A DNA stretch of 64,000 bases from assembly GCF_001547935.1 (NCBI RefSeq), contig NZ_AP014635.1, positions 3,100,001 through 3,164,000 of the forward strand, written 5' to 3'. How positions within the stretch are numbered: position 1 is the first letter of the stretch; each line of letters starts with the position of its first letter. Origin of the DNA: Vibrio tritonius. GTDB taxonomy: Bacteria; Pseudomonadota; Gammaproteobacteria; Enterobacterales; Vibrionaceae. The translations under genes were made by a program, and so were the position numbers. Shown in pieces: positions 54,295 to 62,794 of the stretch. The notes under the pieces were generated by a model, which did no database searches, was not told the origin of the DNA, and worked only from the letters and a program-made list of their open reading frames with translations.

Positions 54295-55605
54295 TCATTG
54301 AATGAACACTTTCGGCGTCACAAATATTAGCAGCTCATTTTTGCCACTTTGTTGATAAGTTCTCCGAAATAATGAACCAATCCAAGGTAGATCCCCCAAC
54401 AAAGGAACCTTGTCCACATGATGAATGGTACTGTATTGATAAATACCACCCAAAACGACCGTTTCACCGTTATTCACTAACACTTGAGTACCAATTCTTT
54501 GTGTTTGAATGGTCACAGCATCGCCCGTACCTGAACTCACCGCATTACCCGGACGGTCTTGAGTTACGTTAAGATCAAGAATCAAACGATTATCTGGCGT
54601 GATTTGCGGTGTCACTTTCAAACTCAGAACCGCTTTGCGAAAAGTGACCGAGGTTGCTCCACTAGATGCCGCTTCCAGATAGGGAATTTCTGTACCTTGC
54701 TCAATATAAGCAGGCTTCTTATTAGTCGTTACCAAACGAGGGCTCGAAATGATTTCAGCCTTTGATTCACTTTGTAACGCGGATAACTCAAGGTCCAGCA
54801 AAGTATCAGCCCCCAACTTAGCCACTTGAAAAGCAATACTGCTTGCACGAGCGGATGCAGAAGGAAGATGCACATTAAGTTGGCCCATGATGTCTTCAGA
54901 GTCGGCACCTTGCAATCCTTCTAATGAACCTGCTAGGTTCGTTTGATTACTTTGAAAAATCCCCCAGCGAACTCCAAGTTCATCAAGATTACCTTGGCTC
55001 ATGGTAACAATACGCGCTTCGATTAAGACCTGTTTCATTGGTACATCCAATGACTGAATAAATGCTTGAAGCTCTTTTAATCCTTGCGCTGTTTCTTTGA
55101 GCAGTAATGCATTGGTGCGTTTATCAATTTGCACCGAACCTCGTGGTGATAGTAGCCCGCTTTTGGCCACCATGTCGGCGATATTCTTGGCAAGAGCATA
55201 ATGAATTGGAACGCGTAAATAGCTTAACGGCTGTTTGTCCAAGCGAATTTGCCGCTGCTCTTTCTCCATGTTTACCAGCTCATCGCGTGGTGCTATCCAT
55301 AACACTCCGCTATCTTCTTTGTAAGCTAAACCTTTCATTTTTAGGATAATGTTCAGAGCCTTATTCCAGCTAACATCATCTAGGTTCACCGACACATTTC
55401 CAGCCACACTGTCTGACATCACCAAGTTCATGTGACGTTGCTGAGCCAGTAATACAAGCAATCGACGTACTTCTGCATCTTGCAGTTGTAATGAAATAAG
55501 CTTCTCTTTTTCATCTGCAGCGAAAGCAAACGAACTCATCCATGCAAAGGATAAAATGACGACAGCCGACTTAACTATTAAGCACAATAAAAGGTTCTGT
55601 TTCAT
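54295..55605 (-). CDS. pilQ: Type IV pilus secretin PilQ, short form
   Basis: 436 residues. Signal peptide ~1-29 (FAFA), N0/STN domain (~38-105, ISLQLQDAEVRRLLVLLAQQ), an N1 domain (~130-195), and the secretin domain with VLIEARIV, SSPRLVTTNKKPAYIEQGTE and VVLGGIYQY near the end. It forms the outer-membrane pore for the pilus and for DNA uptake. The AMIN peptidoglycan-binding domain found at the N-terminus of many PilQ proteins is absent, giving a length nearer to HofQ. Start overlaps the pilP stop as ATGA. Confidence 0.88.
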   Translation of the reverse strand: MKQNLLLCLIVKSAVVILSFAWMSSFAFAADEKEKLISLQLQDAEVRRLLVLLAQQRHMNLVMSDSVAGNVSVNLDDVSWNKALNIILKMKGLAYKEDSGVLWIAPRDELVNMEKEQRQIRLDKQPLSYLRVPIHYALAKNIADMVAKSGLLSPRGSVQIDKRTNALLLKETAQGLKELQAFIQSLDVPMKQVLIEARIVTMSQGNLDELGVRWGIFQSNQTNLAGSLEGLQGADSEDIMGQLNVHLPSASARASSIAFQVAKLGADTLLDLELSALQSESKAEIISSPRLVTTNKKPAYIEQGTEIPYLEAASSGATSVTFRKAVLSLKVTPQITPDNRLILDLNVTQDRPGNAVSSGTGDAVTIQTQRIGTQVLVNNGETVVLGGIYQYSTIHHVDKVPLLGDLPWIGSLFRRTYQQSGKNELLIFVTPKVFIQ

Positions 55606-56060
55606 GGATTATCATTCTCCAATATCAGGCCAATAGCGGTTTCTTTATCGGTAATTGAAATAAGCTCGATACCACCACGAAAAATGCGTTTGACCTTGTG
55701 GCCTGACATAGGTATCCGTTCTCCCTCTTTTACAATAAACAACTCATGACTTGAATCAGAAATAATTGCTAATGCTTCATTTTTCGAGACAACCACGCCA
55801 ACTAAATCCAACTCGAAGTCTCCGCCTTGTACTGACAAATGCGAAAACCCAGACTCAAAGTTGTCAGAGCGTGGCAGTACAGAAGGAGCGAACGGATTAC
55901 GCTCATTCCCCACAGTAAGTTCTAACAGACTGGGCAATCGCCATTGAGAGTCTGCGGGTAAAGGGGGAGTAGATGTCGCCTCACTTGCTATACTGAGCGC
56001 GCTATATCCCCAAAGATAGGCGGCCAAAATAGGACTGAGTAACATGAGAAAACGCGACAT
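55602..56060 (-). CDS. pilP: Type IV pilus assembly protein PilP, no lipobox
   Basis: 152 residues. A hydrophobic N-terminus (~5-25) is followed by NPFAPSVLP and a C-terminal beta domain (~75-150, LVGVVVSKNEALAIISDSSH, GERIPMSGHKVKRIFRGGIE) typical of PilP. PilP links the PilNO inner-membrane complex to PilQ. The usual lipoprotein Cys is missing, and the protein contains no cysteine at all. It may instead be held by an uncleaved anchor. Confidence 0.82.
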   Translation of the reverse strand: MSRFLMLLSPILAAYLWGYSALSIASEATSTPPLPADSQWRLPSLLELTVGNERNPFAPSVLPRSDNFESGFSHLSVQGGDFELDLVGVVVSKNEALAIISDSSHELFIVKEGERIPMSGHKVKRIFRGGIELISITDKETAIGLILENDNP

Positions 56061-56062
56061 GG

Positions 56063-56626
56063 TTATATCCTATCGATCAATACAATCCCTTGAGATTGCA
56101 TAACACCCAATGGTTCATGCCCTCTTTGCCACTCCAACTGTTCAAGTTGCAGCGAATGCGTGAGAGTAAGCAAATGAACATAAAAATGCCCTAGCGCTAA
56201 ATATGCCCCCTTTACATGAAAACCAATTTTCTGAGCGGAAGTTGACTCACTGCGATTCTCTTGTTCAACCCAGGCTAACTGCACAACCTCAACTTGGTGA
56301 GCTTGCGCAATTTGCGTAATCACACCTAACCAATCTTTTCCCAACAACGTTTTCTGTTGCGTATCGATAGGCATAAAAATGCTTTCTAGTTCTTGCAATG
56401 AATCTCTCTTGGGAGGCCACATTTGAATACGTACTAACATACTGTCTTGTTCGGTATACATGAGCTCGATTTCCCTATCGAGTAACTGGGTTTGGTGACG
56501 CTGTGGCGATAGCACGAAATGGTAGACAATACCGTTAAAACTCAGCAGAAAAACAAGCCACATCAGCAACAATCGTTGCCAAGAATAATCACTAAACAAC
56601 ATGACATCCGTACCATAACGATGCAT
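56063..56626 (-). CDS. pilO: Type IV pilus assembly protein PilO
   Basis: 187 residues: a membrane segment (~14-36, LLLMWLVFLLSFNGIVYHFV), a coiled stretch and a ferredoxin-like C-terminal region (KIGFHVKGAYLALGHFYVHL). Heterodimerises with PilN. The ATG at 56626 overlaps the pilN stop as TGATG with AGGAG at 5 nt; a GTG one codon earlier is possible. Confidence 0.85.
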   Translation of the reverse strand: MHRYGTDVMLFSDYSWQRLLLMWLVFLLSFNGIVYHFVLSPQRHQTQLLDREIELMYTEQDSMLVRIQMWPPKRDSLQELESIFMPIDTQQKTLLGKDWLGVITQIAQAHQVEVVQLAWVEQENRSESTSAQKIGFHVKGAYLALGHFYVHLLTLTHSLQLEQLEWQRGHEPLGVMQSQGIVLIDRI

Positions 56627-57171
56627 CACAACTCCTCTTGCTCAACAAGGCGAAACCTTAGAGTGAATCGAGACTGCGAAGAATCAGCACTGACCAAAGA
56701 GTCAGTTTCAACGTGCTTAAACTGCTTAATAGCACGTAGCTCTAACACCAATGTTTCTAATGAGCTTACATTTCCAACACGACCAGACAAGCTCACCCAA
56801 GGAGCCTGCCATGTCATTTCATCGAGCACCACATCGTCCGGTAAGGCTAAAGGTAGGATATTCATCAATAGAATGGGTTGATTGTTACGTTGGATACGCT
56901 GGCTAAATGCATGAAAACGCTTTTGTTCATGGGCAAAGCGTTGTTCATCACTAATCACTTGCCGCTCCTGCTGTTGGAGCGTTTGATAAGCTTGTTTCAG
57001 CGCCGCTAACTCAGCATAACGTTGCGTTATCGTACTGCGCTCGATTTGCCATATCAGTGCCTGCCCACCACCACTTAACAGAAGCATTAGACCACCGATG
57101 ATCCAAATGCTTTTTTTGCGTATTTTTGAGCGCTGGTCACGCCATGGAAAGAGGTTAACTTGAAGATGCAT
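56626..57171 (-). CDS. pilN: Type IV pilus assembly protein PilN
   Basis: 181 residues: VNLFPWRDQR near the N-terminus is the motif that docks into PilM. A membrane segment (~22-42, IWIIGGLMLLLSGGGQALIW), a coiled coil (~50-90) and a ferredoxin-like domain follow. Overlaps the pilM end by 17 bp, so translation is coupled. Confidence 0.9.
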   Translation of the reverse strand: MHLQVNLFPWRDQRSKIRKKSIWIIGGLMLLLSGGGQALIWQIERSTITQRYAELAALKQAYQTLQQQERQVISDEQRFAHEQKRFHAFSQRIQRNNQPILLMNILPLALPDDVVLDEMTWQAPWVSLSGRVGNVSSLETLVLELRAIKQFKHVETDSLVSADSSQSRFTLRFRLVEQEEL

Positions 57172-58105
57172 TCCTGCCCTCCTTCCAATTTAATCCATTG
57201 AAAGCTAGCCCTAAAGCACAAGAAAATTGAGAAGGAAGAGACACTGCCTCCTTATTTTTCGCAACCAATAAGGAGTCTAGGTTTACTATTTCACAAGGTA
57301 GCTTTAAACACTGTTGCAATTGCGATTCAATATTCCCATTGAGAGCGCCGCCGCCAGTCAACCAAACACCCTTTATCGGTACAGTTGAAGAGAGCGATTG
57401 ATAAAGATGTAATTGTTGAACCAGAGCCAACATCCAGTTTGATTCAGACACAAACTCGTTCGGAGCGACGCTCTTAATATCAATCACTTTTCCCCATGGA
57501 ATATCACCGCCACGACACAAAGTAACCTTAGAATGACCAATATCAAGCAACATCCAATTGTCATTTTGTGTTATTGCACTTAAACGAGACCAAATGGCGA
57601 GCAGGCTGTGCCCTTGTGGCGAGATAAAAAAAGGATCAAAACCGGAACTACGTAGCAATGCAATACGATGTTCCAGCAAAGAAAGTCGAGCTGCATACAC
57701 TTGGTAAGTTGGCCCTAACTCCGAAGAACCTGCAGAATCTGCTGCAGATGTGTAGTCAAATGCAAGGTCATCAGCCAAAAAAGGCACTTGTTCGCATAAT
57801 AAGTTCTTTAACGCCATTTCGGGGGGCTGATAGCTATCTAATTGTAATTGTTTGGTTATTACTGCTGAGTCTGGTATTGCGATGGCAACTTTACGACTAA
57901 ATAGAGGTAAACCCTTTTTTAGTTCTTTGAGTTTCTTTACAATTTTCTGATAATTCAGCATGTGGTTATCAGCGAAAATACCATCGGGTACGAGTAATTC
58001 AGCGTAAAATATAACCGAATCGGTGTTGCGCCACTTTGTTAAGGTCACAGCCTTAATGCTGTGATGACCGATGTCGACACCCGTAACTCGTGATGATATA
58101 CCCAT
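57155..58105 (-). CDS. pilM: Type IV pilus assembly ATPase-like protein PilM
   Basis: 316 residues, actin/FtsA-like fold: VTGVDIGHHSIKAVTL (phosphate 1), NWMLLDIGHSKVTLCRGGD (phosphate 2), VWLTGGGALN (adenosine loop). Cytoplasmic ring component that binds PilN. First gene of pilMNOPQ. In vibrios the cluster belongs to the competence regulon; the promoter region here is shared with divergent ponA. Confidence 0.92.
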   Translation of the reverse strand: MGISSRVTGVDIGHHSIKAVTLTKWRNTDSVIFYAELLVPDGIFADNHMLNYQKIVKKLKELKKGLPLFSRKVAIAIPDSAVITKQLQLDSYQPPEMALKNLLCEQVPFLADDLAFDYTSAADSAGSSELGPTYQVYAARLSLLEHRIALLRSSGFDPFFISPQGHSLLAIWSRLSAITQNDNWMLLDIGHSKVTLCRGGDIPWGKVIDIKSVAPNEFVSESNWMLALVQQLHLYQSLSSTVPIKGVWLTGGGALNGNIESQLQQCLKLPCEIVNLDSLLVAKNKEAVSLPSQFSCALGLAFNGLNWKEGRNASSS

Positions 58106-58139
58106 GCAGCTCAGCTCCGTGATTTACTCAGCAATTAAT

Positions 58140-58159
58140 GCCTCAAAGAGGTTTGAGGC
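58140..58159. repeat. Inverted repeat in the divergent ponA-pilM region
   Basis: GCCTCAAA-GAGG-TTTGAGGC is a perfect 8-bp inverted repeat with a 4-nt centre, 35 bp upstream of pilM. A second small repeat (GCAA...TTGC) follows at ~58162. No U-tract, so an operator or leader hairpin is likelier than a terminator. Confidence 0.5.
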
Positions 58160-58246
58160 GGGCAATCAAATTTGCACCTGGCTGAGAGGAACACTAGAGT
58201 ACAAGGGTTTGCTCAATAGCAGCCTATATTAAACAGGGATTCTCCG

Positions 58247-60805
58247 GTGAAGTTCATAAAGCGTTTATTTATTTTTTCACTCATTTGCATTTTTCTTGGA
58301 GTCACTACAATTTTTGGTTTTTACCTTTATGTGAAACCAGAACTACCCGATGTAGCGACACTAAAAGATGTCAAATTACAAACTCCGATGCAGGTGTATA
58401 GCCAAGACGGTAAATTAATTGCCCAATTTGGTGAAAAACGACGCATCCCATTACGGTTAGATCAGATGCCCAAAGAGCTGGTCGACGCCTTTATTGCCAC
58501 TGAAGACTCCCGTTTCTACGAACACTATGGCTTTGACCCTATTGGTATCGCTCGTGCAGCTGTTGCCGTTCTGGTATCAGGAAGTGCAAGCCAAGGGGCA
58601 AGTACGATCACTCAACAGCTAGCGCGAAACTTCTTCCTCACCAATGAGAAGAAGATCATGCGCAAGGTGAAAGAGATCTTTATTGCGGTACATATTGAAC
58701 AGCTGCTGACCAAAGACGAAATTCTTGAACTGTACCTAAACAAAATCTATTTAGGCTATCGTTCTTATGGTGTCGGTGCTGCTGCTCAAGTTTACTTTGG
58801 TAAAGAGGTCAAAGATCTCACCCTTGGGGAAATGGCAATGATTGCCGGCTTGCCTAAGGCTCCATCAACAATGAACCCAATTTACTCACTTAAACGCGCT
58901 ACCAAACGTCGTAATGTCGTGTTGGCTCGTATGCTGAGTGAGAAGTACATTAGCCAAGAGCAATACGAAGAAGCCAAAGATGAGCCACTGATTGCTCAAT
59001 ACCATGGTGCAGAAGTTGAGCTGAATGCCCCTTATGTCGCTGAGCTTGCTCGCGCGTGGATGGTCCAAAAATACGGTGACGACGTTTATACCTCAGGTAA
59101 AAAAGTGTACACCACGGTAGACTCACATCTTCAAGCAGCAGCAAACCATGCAGCAGTCACTAACCTACTTAACTATGACCAACGCCACGGGTACCGAGGC
59201 GCAATCAAACAAGTTTGGAAAGAAGGCGATACACCTTGGGATATCGATAAGATTGATGATTATCTCACTGATCAACCGACTTATGGTGAGCTGTACCCTG
59301 CCGTAGTAACTCAAGTTGATGATCAAACAGCAACGGTCGAAATCAAACGTCAAGGTACTCATGTTATTGCATGGGAAAATATGAATTGGGCTCGCCGCTT
59401 TATTACCGATGATCGCCAAGGACCATTACCGACAACCGCAAAAGAGATTGTCAGTGTCGGGGACCAGATTTGGGTACAACCGATCACCGATGAAAAAGAA
59501 CAAACTGCAATAGACGAAACTAGTGATGAAGAGACAACGTCTTCTCGTCGTACTCAATATGAGACTTGGAAACTAAGCCAAGTGCCTAATGCAAACACCG
59601 CGTTTGTCGCTATGAATCCTGAAAATGGGGCGGTGAAAGCATTAGTTGGTGGTTTTAACTTTGTGCACAACAAATTTAACCGTGCCACTCAATCGGTACG
59701 TCAGGTAGGGTCAAGTATCAAACCGTTTATCTACTCAGCAGCGATTGATAGCGGCATGACATTAGCCACCCTAATCAACGATGCCCCTATAAACCAATGG
59801 GATAAGAGCCAAGGTACAGCATGGCGTCCACAGAACTCACCACCAACTTATGGCGGCCCAACACGTATTCGGATTGGTTTAGCCCAATCGAAAAACGTTA
59901 TGGCGGTTCGAGTATTACGTGCTATTGGCTTAGATAAAACTCGTCATTACTTAACACGTTTTGGCTTTGATCTGGACAAGTTACCTCGCTCAGAAACCAT
60001 CGCGCTTGGTGCTGGCAGCCTAACACCAGTAAAACTGGCGCAAGGTTACTCGGTATTCGCTAACGGTGGTTACTATGTTGAACATTTCTATATCGACCAC
60101 ATAGAAGGTCCATTTGGCAACATGGAATATCAAGCGCATCCAAAAGTGATTTGCCGCGATGATTGTCAACAAAACCAAGAAACCCATGGTGGATTCATCG
60201 AACAAGATGCCGATACAGAAACTCAACCAACCGAATATGCACCGCAAGTGATCTCTGAACAAAATGCCTTTTTGGTAAGAGAAATGATGAATAGCAATAT
60301 TTGGGGCGGTGGCGATTGGAGCCACAAAACAGGTTGGAATGGCACAGGTTGGCGTGCACAAGTTCTACATCGTCGTGATATCGGCGGTAAAACCGGTACA
60401 ACCAACGATTCGAAAGATGCTTGGTACAATGGCTTTGGTCCAGATATCGTAGCAACAGCGTGGGTTGGGTTTGATGACCATAGTCGAAACCTTGGTCGTA
60501 CTTCACCAAACCCAAATATTGAACATGGAATTTCTGGAGCAGAAGCTGGGGCAAAAACGGCACAACCGGCCTGGATTGATTTTATGAAGCAAGCTTTAGC
60601 CAATGTCGAACCGCAAAGTAAACAGATTCCAGATGGCATTGTGCGCGTTCGTATTGACCGCGCGACCGGTCTTCTGACCAACAAATTAGATTACACATCG
60701 ATGTTTGAGTACTTTATTAACGGCACTCAACCAAAAGATTACGTCTCCGATGGTGTCAGTGACAACATCTATACCACACCAGCGGGTGGAGATGGCTTGT
60801 TCTAA
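58247..60805 (+). CDS. ponA: Penicillin-binding protein 1A
   Basis: 852 residues, bifunctional murein synthase. A membrane anchor (~5-30), then the glycosyltransferase with ATEDSRFYEHYGFDPIGIAR (catalytic Glu, ~83-102) and GASTITQQLARNFFL. An OB-like insert (~300-430) follows. The transpeptidase has SSIK (~489), SKN in AQSKNVMAV and KTGT (~713). It polymerises and crosslinks peptidoglycan in the periplasm. Divergent from pilM, the arrangement typical of many gamma-proteobacteria. A terminator follows. Confidence 0.96.
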   Translation: MKFIKRLFIFSLICIFLGVTTIFGFYLYVKPELPDVATLKDVKLQTPMQVYSQDGKLIAQFGEKRRIPLRLDQMPKELVDAFIATEDSRFYEHYGFDPIGIARAAVAVLVSGSASQGASTITQQLARNFFLTNEKKIMRKVKEIFIAVHIEQLLTKDEILELYLNKIYLGYRSYGVGAAAQVYFGKEVKDLTLGEMAMIAGLPKAPSTMNPIYSLKRATKRRNVVLARMLSEKYISQEQYEEAKDEPLIAQYHGAEVELNAPYVAELARAWMVQKYGDDVYTSGKKVYTTVDSHLQAAANHAAVTNLLNYDQRHGYRGAIKQVWKEGDTPWDIDKIDDYLTDQPTYGELYPAVVTQVDDQTATVEIKRQGTHVIAWENMNWARRFITDDRQGPLPTTAKEIVSVGDQIWVQPITDEKEQTAIDETSDEETTSSRRTQYETWKLSQVPNANTAFVAMNPENGAVKALVGGFNFVHNKFNRATQSVRQVGSSIKPFIYSAAIDSGMTLATLINDAPINQWDKSQGTAWRPQNSPPTYGGPTRIRIGLAQSKNVMAVRVLRAIGLDKTRHYLTRFGFDLDKLPRSETIALGAGSLTPVKLAQGYSVFANGGYYVEHFYIDHIEGPFGNMEYQAHPKVICRDDCQQNQETHGGFIEQDADTETQPTEYAPQVISEQNAFLVREMMNSNIWGGGDWSHKTGWNGTGWRAQVLHRRDIGGKTGTTNDSKDAWYNGFGPDIVATAWVGFDDHSRNLGRTSPNPNIEHGISGAEAGAKTAQPAWIDFMKQALANVEPQSKQIPDGIVRVRIDRATGLLTNKLDYTSMFEYFINGTQPKDYVSDGVSDNIYTTPAGGDGLF

Positions 60806-60810
60806 CGTAT

Positions 60811-60840
60811 AAAGAGGCTGATAATTTCAGCCTCTTTTTT
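60811..60840 (+). terminator. Terminator of ponA
   Basis: AAAGAGGCTGA and TCAGCCTCTTT form a perfect 11-bp stem with a 5-nt loop, then TTT. Six T in total at the 3' side. Confidence 0.92.
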
Positions 60841-60876
60841 GTTTGGGGTAATACGACTCACCACCAACCGTTGCAA

Positions 60877-61773
60877 CTATTTGTGCAACTGATATAGGCG
60901 CTGTTCCATTACCTCGGCAAGCTTTTCAAACCGTTCACGCAGTGGCGACCCCGGTCGATACACCACGACTAAACGGCGTGATGGAATTGGATTAACGGCT
61001 TTGACATAACAAACCCCATCTTTTTCGCGTTCAACTGGTAATGAAAGCTCAGGAAGCAAGGTAATCCCTGCACCAGCCGCCACCATATTTCTTAGTGTTT
61101 CAAGGCTGGTTGCTTTAAACCTTTCATCGTCTTTAGCGCCTGCCGCAAAGCAGTACCCCAAGGCTTGATCACGCAAACAATGGCCGTCACCTAACGCGAG
61201 CACTGTTCGCCCTTTCAGCTCATGCAAATCGACCTCTTCACGATCATGCCACTCGTGCTCACAAGGGACAGCAAGACTCATGGGTTCTTGATAAAATTCA
61301 ATCTCTTTAAATGGTTCCGTTTCTTCAACTGAAGCAAGCACCAAGCAGTCCATTTTCCCTTCTTCAAGTAAACGAACTAATTGATGAGTCTGCGCTTCAT
61401 GAAGATATAACTCCAATTCTGGGAAATGCTCTTTTAATGTGGGCACAATTCTCGGTAAGAGGTACGGGCCTAATGTCGGAATAAAACCAATGTGCATTGG
61501 GCCGCTCATCGAACCTCCATGCTCATTCGCCATATCTTTAAACATTTTTACTTCACTAAGAATTCGCTTAGCCTGCTCCACCAGCTTTAACCCAGCATCC
61601 GTAAACAGCACTCGACGGCTACTGCGTTCCAATAGCACAGTACCTATTTCATCTTCCAGCTTACGTATCTGCCCACTTAACGTTGGTTGACTAACAAAAC
61701 ACGCTTCAGCCGCTTTGCGAAAATGCTTATGTTCCGCCAGTGCGACCAGATATTCAAAATCTCGAATATTCAT
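60877..61773 (-). CDS. oxyR: Hydrogen peroxide-responsive regulator OxyR
   Basis: 298 residues, LysR family. The N-terminal winged HTH is AAEACFVSQPTLSGQIRKLE (~21-40). The peroxide-sensing pair C199 and C208, in DGHCLRDQALGYC, falls at the same positions as in E. coli OxyR. TLGPYLLPRIVPTL belongs to the regulatory domain. On oxidation it forms the C199-C208 disulfide and activates antioxidant genes. It is divergent from the peroxiredoxin-glutaredoxin gene with an OxyR-type operator between. Confidence 0.96.
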   Translation of the reverse strand: MNIRDFEYLVALAEHKHFRKAAEACFVSQPTLSGQIRKLEDEIGTVLLERSSRRVLFTDAGLKLVEQAKRILSEVKMFKDMANEHGGSMSGPMHIGFIPTLGPYLLPRIVPTLKEHFPELELYLHEAQTHQLVRLLEEGKMDCLVLASVEETEPFKEIEFYQEPMSLAVPCEHEWHDREEVDLHELKGRTVLALGDGHCLRDQALGYCFAAGAKDDERFKATSLETLRNMVAAGAGITLLPELSLPVEREKDGVCYVKAVNPIPSRRLVVVYRPGSPLRERFEKLAEVMEQRLYQLHK

Positions 61774-61786
61774 TTATTCGCTCCAG

Positions 61787-61823
61787 ATAGAAGTTACCTA
61801 TCAAAACCATAGCATTAAACGAT
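61787..61823. promoter_or_regulatory. OxyR operator
   Basis: ATAG-N7-CTAT-N7-ATAG-N7-CGAT matches the four-element OxyR consensus (ATAG-N7-CTAT, twice, N7 apart) at 15 of 16 specified bases with exact spacing. It starts 14 bp from the oxyR start codon and ends next to the presumed -35 of the peroxiredoxin promoter. This position suits activation of that gene and repression of oxyR. Confidence 0.8.
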
Positions 61824-61852
61824 TAGAGCTATCAAAGTATTTCTTTTATCTT
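61824..61852 (+). promoter_or_regulatory. Candidate promoter of the peroxiredoxin-glutaredoxin gene
   Basis: TTAGAG (weak -35), 17-bp spacer, TATCTT (-10), immediately downstream of the OxyR operator. A weak -35 is expected for an OxyR-activated promoter. Confidence 0.45.
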
Positions 61853-61931
61853 AGTCACATCAAAACGAGCACAGATGGTTATGCTCTTATACAGAATCAA
61901 CAAAACGATTTAAACCGAAAAGGAAACCAAT

Positions 61932-62663
61932 ATGACTATCGCTAAAGAAGGCCAAGCAGTACCTCAAGTTACTTTCCCTACTCGCCAAGGCGATGCATGG
62001 GTTAACGTGACAACAGAAGAACTATTTAAAGGCAAAACCGTTATTGTATTTAGCCTACCTGGTGCATTCACCCCGACGTGTTCATCAAGCCACCTACCGC
62101 GCTACAACGAGTTGTTCCCAGTATTCAAACAACACGGTGTTGATGAAATTCTATGTGTATCAGTAAACGATACATTCGTAATGAACGCATGGAAAGCCGA
62201 CCAAGAAGCCGACAATATTACCTTCATTCCAGATGGTAACGGTGAGTTCACTGATGGCATGGGTATGCTTGTTGACAAAAATGACCTAGGTTTTGGCAAA
62301 CGTTCATGGCGTTACAGCATGCTGGTTAAAGATGGCATCGTAGAAAAAATGTTTATCGAACCTAATGAACCAGGCGACCCGTTCAAAGTATCTGACGCAG
62401 ACACCATGTTGAAACACATCGCGCCTAACTACCAAACTCAAGAATCGATTACTGTTTTTACAAAACCAGGTTGCCCATTCTGTGCAAAAGCAAAACAAGC
62501 GCTACAAGAAGCACACCTACAATACGAAGAAGTGGTACTAGGTAAAGATGCAACCACAGTTAGCCTACGTGCTGTATCTGGCCGTACAACAGTTCCTCAA
62601 GTATTCATTGGTGGTAAACACATCGGTGGTAGCGAAGAGTTAGAAACTTACTTAGCTAAATAA
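61932..62663 (+). CDS. Peroxiredoxin-glutaredoxin hybrid protein
   Basis: 243 residues. The Prx5-type peroxiredoxin domain (~1-165) has peroxidatic Cys50 in [15 protein letters not shown]. The C-terminal glutaredoxin domain (~172-243) has C181-P-F-C184 in [11 protein letters not shown] and [20 protein letters not shown]. Such fusions reduce peroxides directly with glutathione, with the Grx domain recycling the Prx site. Neighbouring oxyR and the operator upstream make it a probable OxyR target. It is followed by a flavin disulfide reductase. Confidence 0.95.
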   Translation: MTIAKEGQAVPQVTFPTRQGDAWVNVTTEELFKGKTVIVFSLPGAFTPTCSSSHLPRYNELFPVFKQHGVDEILCVSVNDTFVMNAWKADQEADNITFIPDGNGEFTDGMGMLVDKNDLGFGKRSWRYSMLVKDGIVEKMFIEPNEPGDPFKVSDADTMLKHIAPNYQTQESITVFTKPGCPFCAKAKQALQEAHLQYEEVVLGKDATTVSLRAVSGRTTVPQVFIGGKHIGGSEELETYLAK

Positions 62664-62675
62664 TAAGTCATGCGA

Positions 62676-62697
62676 CTGGCTCCTTACGAGGAGCCAG
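62676..62697 (+). terminator. Hairpin after the peroxiredoxin-glutaredoxin gene
   Basis: CTGGCTCC and GGAGCCAG pair perfectly around TTACGA, 12 bp after the stop. There is no T-run, so it is a poor terminator and more likely a 3' stabiliser that lets transcription continue into the next gene. Confidence 0.5.
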
Positions 62698-62716
62698 CTC
62701 TAAGACTCATTCATCA

Positions 62717-62792
62717 GGACCCAATGCCTAGGGTCCAAATCTCGTAACTTACTTGATGATTCAGTGATGCCCTTGTCATCGCTAAGGACCCT
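62717..62792 (+). promoter_or_regulatory. Leader with alternative pairings before the flavoprotein gene
   Basis: GGACCC (62717-62722) pairs with GGGTCC (62731-62736) in a small hairpin. The same GGGTCC, extended as AGGGTCC, can instead pair with GGACCCT (62786-62792), which overlaps the SD (AAGGA). So two mutually exclusive structures are possible, one covering the ribosome site. Not tested. Confidence 0.4.
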
Positions 62793-62794
62793 TT

